A stretch of 12,159 nucleotides of DNA from an uncultured Oscillospiraceae bacterium (GTDB lineage: Bacteria; Bacillota; Clostridia; Oscillospirales; Acutalibacteraceae), in assembly GCA_902490145.1 (NCBI GenBank), contig CABUCT010000024.1, forward strand, positions 1 through 12,159, given 5' to 3'. The stretch's first letter is position 1. Each line of letters begins with the position of its first letter. Below the pieces are notes generated by a model. That model was given only the letters and a program-made list of their open reading frames with translations, made no database searches and was not told the origin of the DNA. Made by a program: the position numbers and the translations under genes. Positions 7,663 through 12,159 of the stretch are shown piece by piece.

Positions 7663-9894
7663 CTACTCAACAACATCTGTATATCTAAAATAAACTGTAA
7701 CAACCGTTCCGGCTTCTAACGACTCACCTTTTTGAACGCTCTGCTTATATGATACAGCACCGCTTTGTCCGTCCTTGATCCCCGAAAGACTTACGGTGAG
7801 TCCTGCAGATGCAGCAGTTGAATTAACCTGGGAAACGCTCATACCTGTAAAATCGGGCACGGTTACGGTCTGCTTTGTGTCATCTTCTGTGGTATACAAC
7901 ACTACTGTTCCGCCTGTGGTTATTGTTGAACCGGCACTCGGAGTCTGACTTAAAACCGTCTCGCCGTCTCCCTTTACTGTAACCTTAAGATTTGTTCCCT
8001 CAAGAGTAGTTCTTGCTTCGGAAACACTCTTTCCTACAACATTTGGTATGGTTTTGTTAAGAGCTTCATATTCCTTGTCGGTATAAATAGCCTCAACTCC
8101 GAGATAAGGCAATATTTCAGACATAATAGATCCCGCAACCGGAGCTGATACGGTGCTGCCGTAAATAGATGCCCCGTGAGGCTCATCTACGATTACAATT
8201 ATAGCATATTCAGGGTTATCTGCCGGAGCAAATCCGCAGAATGACGCAACATATTGCATTGTTCCCGAATCTTTCTTTTTATCTATTTTCTGTGAGGTAC
8301 CGGTCTTTCCGCACATTCTGTATCCTGCAACATAAGCGTTTTTACCGGAACCGTTTTCTACTACAGAATTCAAACAATGACTGATTGTCTTTGATGTCTC
8401 GGTGGATACAACCTGCCTTACTCTATCGGTATCTACAGATTTTGTTACATTTCCATCACTGTCTAAAAATTCTTTAACAACATGAGGTTTAACATAATAC
8501 CCTCCGTTGCATGCTGCTGCAACGGCCGTAATCATTTGTATGGGAGTTATTCTGAATGTCTGTCCGAATGACTCGGATGCAAGCTCAACAGGACCCATTT
8601 TATCGGCGGTGTAGTAAACTCCCAAAGCTTCACCAGGAAGATCTATACCTGTTTTTTGAGTAAATCCAAAAGCTTTAAAATAGTTATAAAAAAGCGTTGA
8701 CCCCAGTCTTTGCCCTATTTCAATAAATCCGGGGTTGCATGAATTTTCAAAAATATTTATAAATTTTTGTGCTCCGTGTCCCGATGTTTTATGACAGTTA
8801 TATCTTGTACCTGCAATAACTATATAACCTGGGCAGTTGAATCCTGAATCCATACTGACCTTTTTTTCTTCCAAAGCCGCCGAACCGGTAATTATTTTAA
8901 AAACCGATCCCGGCTCATATGTATCGACAATTGCTTTATTCTTCCACTGTGCTTCCATAAGCTGAGATTTTTTTGAGGAAACTTCATCTTCTGTTGCAGT
9001 TTTTTCAAGCTCAGCAAGTTCAGCCTTATCTGCCTCGCTGTAAATAGTAAACGGTTGATTTGGATCAAAATCAGGTTTAGTTGCCATTGCAAGTATTTCG
9101 CCGCTATTTACATTCATAACAATGCAGCACCCTCTGTTTGTAGCATTGTTAATATTAACAGCTTCATCAAGATACTTTTCTGCAACATACTGTACATATT
9201 CATCTATAGTAAGAACCAATGAACTTCCCTGCTGTGCTTCAACCAATGTTTCATAGTTAAAAGGCATATCGCTTCCTCTTGCATTTTTTGAAGCAACGAG
9301 TTTTCCTGGGATTCCTTCAAGGTTAGAATCGTATTGATACTCAATTCCGCTAAGTCCCTGATTGTCATCCCCTACAAAACCTAATATAGTGGAAGCAAGA
9401 GTTCCATTGGGATAATAACGTTTATTAGCAGTATCAAGTCCTACTATTGAACCCAATGAATTTTCGGAAATAAATGCACGAACAAGCTCTGCGGTTGGTT
9501 CTTCAACCCTTCTTTTTATTTTTTCATACGCAGTACCTTTTTTAGTCTGTGCATATATTTTTTCACTATCAAGCTCAAGAATTGGTGCAAGCCCGTCAGC
9601 AATTAGGCGGGCTTCTTCATCTGTTTCTATATCCTTTGGGGTAATATAAACTGTCCACACAGTTGCACTGGTGGCAAGTACATTTTTATTTCTGTCATAT
9701 ATAGTGCCGCGGTCTGCACTCAATGTTGTAGTAGACAATTGCTGGTTTGATGCCAATGTTGAATATTTATCTCCTTGGAATATCATAAGTTGAAGCAAAC
9801 GGCATCCACATACCAAGCACAAGCAAGATAAAATTATGCACATTACTACTACCATTTTCTTTTTCATCTGCTGACTGGGTGAATTCTTTGACAA
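7663..9894 (-). CDS. ftsI: Class B penicillin-binding protein (FtsI/SpoVD type) with two PASTA domains
   Basis: This membrane-anchored D,D-transpeptidase crosslinks septal peptidoglycan as the partner of the SEDS polymerase FtsW. The 743-residue product has one membrane anchor (about 14-37) containing five cysteines. The N-terminal interaction domain includes SADRGTIYDRN (59-69). The transpeptidase domain has active-site EPGSVFK (Ser330, Lys333), SCN (385-387) and CGKTGTS (529-534, KTG at 530-532). Two C-terminal PASTA domains lie at about 613-670 and 676-737. Two PASTA domains resemble B. subtilis PBP2B, while the cysteine pair Cys367/Cys386 resembles SpoVD. With a single class B PBP in the cluster, I infer a main division role. 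The start is TTG at 9894, supported by GGGGAGG 8 nt upstream. The first ATG, at codon 10, has no ribosome site. The symbol ftsI could equally be pbpB or spoVD. Confidence 0.93.
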   Translation of the reverse strand: MSKNSPSQQMKKKMVVVMCIILSCLCLVCGCRLLQLMIFQGDKYSTLASNQQLSTTTLSADRGTIYDRNKNVLATSATVWTVYITPKDIETDEEARLIADGLAPILELDSEKIYAQTKKGTAYEKIKRRVEEPTAELVRAFISENSLGSIVGLDTANKRYYPNGTLASTILGFVGDDNQGLSGIEYQYDSNLEGIPGKLVASKNARGSDMPFNYETLVEAQQGSSLVLTIDEYVQYVAEKYLDEAVNINNATNRGCCIVMNVNSGEILAMATKPDFDPNQPFTIYSEADKAELAELEKTATEDEVSSKKSQLMEAQWKNKAIVDTYEPGSVFKIITGSAALEEKKVSMDSGFNCPGYIVIAGTRYNCHKTSGHGAQKFINIFENSCNPGFIEIGQRLGSTLFYNYFKAFGFTQKTGIDLPGEALGVYYTADKMGPVELASESFGQTFRITPIQMITAVAAACNGGYYVKPHVVKEFLDSDGNVTKSVDTDRVRQVVSTETSKTISHCLNSVVENGSGKNAYVAGYRMCGKTGTSQKIDKKKDSGTMQYVASFCGFAPADNPEYAIIVIVDEPHGASIYGSTVSAPVAGSIMSEILPYLGVEAIYTDKEYEALNKTIPNVVGKSVSEARTTLEGTNLKVTVKGDGETVLSQTPSAGSTITTGGTVVLYTTEDDTKQTVTVPDFTGMSVSQVNSTAASAGLTVSLSGIKDGQSGAVSYKQSVQKGESLEAGTVVTVYFRYTDVVE

Positions 9895-9902
9895 TTTTGC
9901 TG

Positions 9903-9909
9903 CCTCCCC
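9903..9909 (-). promoter_or_regulatory. Strong ribosome binding site fixing a TTG start
   Basis: The minus strand reads GGGGAGG, ending 8 nt before the TTG at 9894. The next in-frame ATG (9867) is 35 nt from it and has no site of its own. This decides for TTG as the start of the PBP gene. Confidence 0.8.
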
Positions 9910-9921
9910 TTTTGATTGTAC

Positions 9922-9930
9922 ATTATAACA
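9922..9930 (-). promoter_or_regulatory. Candidate extended -10 promoter for the PBP-murE-mraY-ftsW-murG-murA-ftsQ block
   Basis: The minus strand reads TGTTATAAT, a perfect TATAAT with the TGn extension. No good -35 hexamer is found 16-18 nt upstream, where the sequence is the T-rich tail of a hairpin, so activity would depend on the extended -10. Initiation would leave a leader of only about 25-30 nt carrying the GGGGAGG site. Confidence 0.5.
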
Positions 9931-9931
9931 T

Positions 9932-9966
9932 AAAAAATAAAATAATCGGGCGAATTATGTCCGCCC
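9932..9966 (-). terminator. Candidate intrinsic terminator/attenuator after ftsL
   Basis: On the minus strand GGGCGGA (9960-9966) pairs with TTCGCCC (9948-9954), with one G·U pair, around a 5-nt loop (CATAA). The T-rich run GATTATTTTATTTTTT follows at 9932-9947. AATAATC (9971-9977) and GATTATT (9941-9947) could extend the stem across a 4-nt bulge. The GC-rich stem stands out in an otherwise AT-rich spacer. The opposite strand is also followed by T-rich sequence. It sits between ftsL and a promoter candidate, suggesting partial termination of the mraZ-rsmH-ftsL transcript. Confidence 0.6.
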
Positions 9967-10050
9967 TTATGATTATTTTTATTATCTTTTTTCTTACGAA
10001 AATATTTATGCTTTTACACGAAGATTTATAACTTTCAAATTAAACTGATT

Positions 10051-10518
10051 TTAAAACAATGAAGCTATTTTTTCAAAGACATTTTTATTATTTTCTGAAA
10101 TTTCAACAGAATCTTCATCACAAAGACTTATGTATTTTGTCTGAATAGTTGTAGCTTTTTGCATGCCTCGTTCTCCGGCCATTTTTTCCATATTGTTAAA
10201 TGAAACTTTGCCCTCAAGTTCAACGCTCAATCTTGTTTCTTCACTTTTCAAAACATTTATCTTTTCTTTTGTCTGATAAATCTTTTCAGTGACCTCGGTA
10301 TTTTGAATTTGACAATGTATTTGCATAAAAACCAGCATAAGAATAACAGCTACTCCAAGTGCTGCCGAAAGTTTCTTTTTTAAAGCAGCTGCATGATCAG
10401 TGCTCCTGTGCTTTCTCGGAGAGGATTTTTGTTCCGGGAGGTTGACTATTTCTGCAGCTTCCCTTTTGGGAGCAAATTTTTCAAAGTCATACGCTGTATT
10501 ATCATAGAAATTAGCCAT
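10051..10518 (-). CDS. ftsL: Cell division protein FtsL
   Basis: FtsL is a small bitopic protein that forms a coiled-coil complex with FtsB/DivIC and FtsQ/DivIB and links it to the FtsW-PBP synthase. The 155-residue product has a hydrophilic cytoplasmic N-terminus (about 1-47) with a basic patch near KHRSTDHAAALKKK, and one membrane segment at about 50-68 (LSAALGVAVILMLVFMQIH). A predicted coiled coil runs over about 72-105, followed by the FtsL/DivIC-like MEKMAGERGMQ (110-120) and a polar tail. Sequence conservation in this family is low, so the call rests on size, topology and position between rsmH and the PBP gene, where ftsL normally lies. AAAGGA precedes the ATG by 8 nt, and the gene starts 19 nt after rsmH. 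Confidence 0.85.
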   Translation of the reverse strand: MANFYDNTAYDFEKFAPKREAAEIVNLPEQKSSPRKHRSTDHAAALKKKLSAALGVAVILMLVFMQIHCQIQNTEVTEKIYQTKEKINVLKSEETRLSVELEGKVSFNNMEKMAGERGMQKATTIQTKYISLCDEDSVEISENNKNVFEKIASLF

Positions 10519-10537
10519 AATACTGTTCCTTTCAAAG

Positions 10538-11464
10538 TTAATTTATTCTTTCAATCGCTCTCAGCTTAGCACTTCTTGAGCGAGGGTTGTTTTTTAATTC
10601 TTCATCCGAAGCTTTAACAGGCGACCTGAATTTCAGTTTTCCATAAGGCTTGTTTCCACACACACAAATTGGAAAATCCGGTGGACATGTACATCCTTTA
10701 CTCCAAGACGCAAATCTCTGTTTTACCATTCTGTCTTCCAAAGAATGAAAAGTTATCACTGCAAGTATTCCTCCGATTTTCAGCGATAACTTTGCTGCGT
10801 CAAGTCCGATTGACAAATGATCTAGTTCCCTATTTACTGCGATTCTCAAAGCTTGAAAGCACTGTCTTGCAGGATGCCCTGCTCTTTTTGCTTTTGCGGG
10901 AACGCTGTTTGATATTATATCTGCCAACTGTGCAGTTGTTTTTATCTCAGCTTTTTCTCTTTCTCTTATTATTGCGGCTGCAATATTTCTTGAAAATTTT
11001 TCTTCACCGTATTCAAAAAAGATCTTTGAAAGTTCTTGTGCAGTTAAGCTGTTAACCAGATCTGCCGCAGTAGGACCTTTCTGACTCATTCTCATATCCA
11101 GAGGAGCTTCGGAATGAAATGAAAATCCACGTTCGGGAGTGTCGATTTGGTGTGATGATACTCCTATGTCTAAAAGTATTCCGTCCGCCTCGGCTATGTT
11201 TTCTCGATCGAGAATTTCTCTCATTTGTGAAAAATTGCCTTCTATCACCTTTACATGCGGATAAACCGAAAGACGTTTTGATGCAGCTTTTAATGCGTCA
11301 GGATCTTGATCGATTGAAATAAGTCTTCCGGATTTTAAACGTTTCGCTATAAGCTCACTGTGCCCTCCGCCGCCTGCAGTTCCGTCAACATAAATTCCGT
11401 TTTCTTTTATTTCAAGAGCAGATATGGTTTCATTCGGTAATACCGGTATATGCTTGAATTCCAT
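10538..11464 (-). CDS. rsmH: 16S rRNA (cytosine-1402-N4)-methyltransferase RsmH (MraW)
   Basis: RsmH uses S-adenosylmethionine to methylate N4 of C1402 in the ribosomal P site of the 30S subunit. It is not a wall enzyme, but it almost always travels with mraZ at the head of dcw clusters. The 308-residue product has the family N-terminus HIPVLPNE (5-12), the SAM-binding loop YVDGTAGGGGHSE (25-37), DQDPDAL (52-58), ILLDIGVSSHQID (96-108), RGFSF (112-116), PLDMRM (121-126), HPARQCFQALRIAVN (197-211) and TFHSLEDR (238-245). A C-x-C-x6-C-x-C segment (Cys258, 260, 267, 269) near the C-terminus could bind metal. The ATG at 11464 has GGGAG 8 nt upstream and lies 15 nt after mraZ. Confidence 0.97.
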   Translation of the reverse strand: MEFKHIPVLPNETISALEIKENGIYVDGTAGGGGHSELIAKRLKSGRLISIDQDPDALKAASKRLSVYPHVKVIEGNFSQMREILDRENIAEADGILLDIGVSSHQIDTPERGFSFHSEAPLDMRMSQKGPTAADLVNSLTAQELSKIFFEYGEEKFSRNIAAAIIREREKAEIKTTAQLADIISNSVPAKAKRAGHPARQCFQALRIAVNRELDHLSIGLDAAKLSLKIGGILAVITFHSLEDRMVKQRFASWSKGCTCPPDFPICVCGNKPYGKLKFRSPVKASDEELKNNPRSRSAKLRAIERIN

Positions 11465-11479
11465 TTTCCGCTCTCCCTT

Positions 11480-11905
11480 TTAAATAAAATTAATTTTTTC
11501 AAGTATATCCAGAACGTCGTCTTCAGAAATTGAATTATTAGAAGCTTCCCACTTTTCAGGAGACCAAACCTCAGCATGGCTCGACGCTCCCACAACTACA
11601 GCTTGTCTATCTATTCCAGCTATATTTCTAAGCTCTTGCGGAAGGATTATTCTCCCTTGAGAATCAGGTTCAACATCAAAGGCAAATGCATTAAAATGTC
11701 GGGAAATTTTAAGAGATTCCCTAAACGAAAGTGATGAGCGAATTGCCTCGTTAAATTTCACCCACTCTTGAGACGAAAAGATGAAAAGACAATTGGAATC
11801 GCCGCGGGTAACATAAAATTTATCACCCAGCTCTGTACGAAATTTTGCAGGTACAGCCATTCTTCCTTTGGCATCAAGACTGTGTCGGTATATTCCATTA
11901 AGCAT
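11480..11905 (-). CDS. mraZ: Transcriptional regulator MraZ
   Basis: MraZ is an oligomeric, AbrB-fold DNA-binding protein that controls its own dcw operon by binding short tandem repeats in the promoter. From the ATG at 11905 the product is 141 residues with the two expected half-domains. The first contains YRHSLDAKGRMAVPAKFR (DAKGR at 11-15) and the second EPDSQGRIILPQELR (DSQGR at 81-85). The start is not certain because ATGs at 11914 and 11911 are in frame just upstream. I chose 11905 because MLNGIYRHSLDAKGR aligns with the usual MFMGEY start of the family and AGAGGGGAG ends 9 nt before it. The open frame extends further to a TTG at 12007, but that extension translates the promoter and leader. 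The predicted operator lies directly upstream. Confidence 0.95.
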   Translation of the reverse strand: MLNGIYRHSLDAKGRMAVPAKFRTELGDKFYVTRGDSNCLFIFSSQEWVKFNEAIRSSLSFRESLKISRHFNAFAFDVEPDSQGRIILPQELRNIAGIDRQAVVVGASSHAEVWSPEKWEASNNSISEDDVLDILEKINFI

Positions 11906-11914
11906 TTTCATCAT

Positions 11915-11923
11915 CTCCCCTCT
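11915..11923 (-). promoter_or_regulatory. Ribosome binding site of mraZ
   Basis: The minus strand reads AGAGGGGAG. It ends 9 nt before the ATG at 11905, 3 nt before the ATG at 11911, and directly abuts the ATG at 11914. This favours the 11905 start. Confidence 0.7.
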
Positions 11924-11942
11924 TAATAAATCAAGTGAAATT

Positions 11943-11977
11943 ACACACTTTTCACCACAATTCACCTTGTACACACC
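11943..11977 (-). promoter_or_regulatory. Putative MraZ operator (MraZ box) of GTG repeats
   Basis: Just downstream of the -10, the minus strand has GGTG at 11974-11977, 11963-11966 and 11953-11956, spaced 11 and 10 nt, then AAAGTGT at 11945-11951. GGTGAA occurs twice exactly 10 nt apart. Known MraZ boxes are tandem TGGGN-type or AAAGTG-type repeats at about one helical turn. The array covers the expected transcription start, so bound MraZ would block initiation. The function is inferred from pattern and position. Confidence 0.6.
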
Positions 11978-11978
11978 A

Positions 11979-12007
11979 ATTATAAAACATTTTAGTCTAA
12001 AATACAA
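11979..12007 (-). promoter_or_regulatory. Promoter of the mraZ (dcw) operon
   Basis: On the minus strand TTGTAT (12002-12007) and a perfect TATAAT (11979-11984) are separated by 17 nt. Transcription should start around 11972, giving a leader of about 65 nt to the mraZ ATG. This is the best sigma-A-type promoter in the window and sits where the operon promoter is expected. Confidence 0.8.
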
Positions 12008-12058
12008 GGGGTTGAGATAATTTATTTTCTAATTTTCTTATTTTAGTCAGAAGGACAA
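11989..12058 (-). repeat. 19-bp imperfect direct repeat, one copy on the mraZ promoter
   Basis: The minus-strand segments 12040-12058 and 11989-12007 share TTGT and a 9-base GACTAAAAT in the same register, 15 of 19 positions matching, 51 nt apart. The downstream copy covers the -35 and most of the spacer of the mraZ promoter. It could be a regulator site or chance in AT-rich DNA. Confidence 0.4.
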
Positions 12059-12062
12059 ACTA

Positions 12063-12092
12063 ATTGTAGTGTTCAAGAAACGTAACTACAAT
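12063..12092. repeat. 8-bp inverted repeat upstream of the operon promoter
   Basis: ATTGTAGT (12063-12070) is perfectly repeated inverted as ACTACAAT (12085-12092) around a 14-nt spacer. It lies about 60 nt upstream of the -35, in a gene-free stretch. Neither strand has an immediate T-run, so an operator is as plausible as a terminator. The rest of 12093-12159 is AT-rich with a tandem TAGTATAT pair (12119-12134) and no visible gene. Confidence 0.4.
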
Positions 12093-12159
12093 ATATAGTA
12101 AAAAGTTAAGTTTTTTCATAGTATATTAGTATATTTTTTCTTTTAATTATGCGATTCTA

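Noticed and set aside
10669..11055. Plus-strand leucine-rich open frame of 128 codons across rsmH
   Set aside because: The apparent hydrophobicity is an antisense artefact of Glu/Lys/Arg codons in rsmH.
11906..12007. Upstream extension of the mraZ frame to a TTG at 12007, adding 34 residues
   Set aside because: The extension translates the -35, -10, operator and leader, has no ribosome site at its start, and does not match the MraZ family N-terminus.
1..12159. Mobile elements, CRISPR arrays, tRNA/rRNA genes, toxin-antitoxin or defence systems
   Set aside because: None seen. Coding density is high, all genes are co-directional dcw members, and the few spacers are too short for such elements.

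Overview
The window is a nearly complete division and cell wall (dcw) cluster. Every gene lies on the minus strand, so transcription runs from the right end of the window to the left. The AT-rich sequence with AT-rich spacers, Gram-positive-type Shine-Dalgarno sites, a PASTA-bearing division transpeptidase, a DivIB-type FtsQ, a MurE with the DNPR motif of meso-diaminopimelate ligases, and a C-x-C-x6-C-x-C segment in RsmH together point to a Firmicute of the class Clostridia. The gene order (no ftsA before ftsZ, murA next to ftsQ) makes an Oscillospirales/Ruminococcaceae-like organism my best guess, but this is inference.

Layout in transcription order: a promoter with a perfect TATAAT and an apparent MraZ operator (about 11943-12007); mraZ (transcriptional regulator); rsmH (16S rRNA methyltransferase); ftsL (divisome scaffold). 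A spacer of 156 bases follows, with a hairpin plus T-rich tract and then an extended -10 promoter. Next come a class B penicillin-binding protein of the FtsI/SpoVD type starting at TTG, murE, mraY, ftsW/spoVE, murG, murA and ftsQ/divIB. A second AT-rich spacer of 155 bases carries a good sigma-A-type promoter in front of ftsZ, which runs off the left edge with only its first 147 codons present.

The genes form one working set. MurA makes the first committed precursor. MurE adds the third amino acid of the stem peptide. MraY and MurG build lipid I and lipid II. FtsW polymerises lipid II and the class B PBP crosslinks the strands. FtsL and FtsQ assemble and control that synthase, FtsZ forms the guiding ring, and MraZ controls the operon. 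The murB, murC, murD and murF steps are not encoded here, so they must lie elsewhere.

This is a conserved housekeeping locus, and I see no mobile element, CRISPR array, RNA gene or novel system. The points worth a second look are regulatory (MraZ box, a direct repeat over the first promoter, internal terminator/promoter, separate ftsZ promoter), the pruned gene content, the TTG start, and a cysteine pair in the PBP that matches the redox-controlled pair reported for SpoVD.
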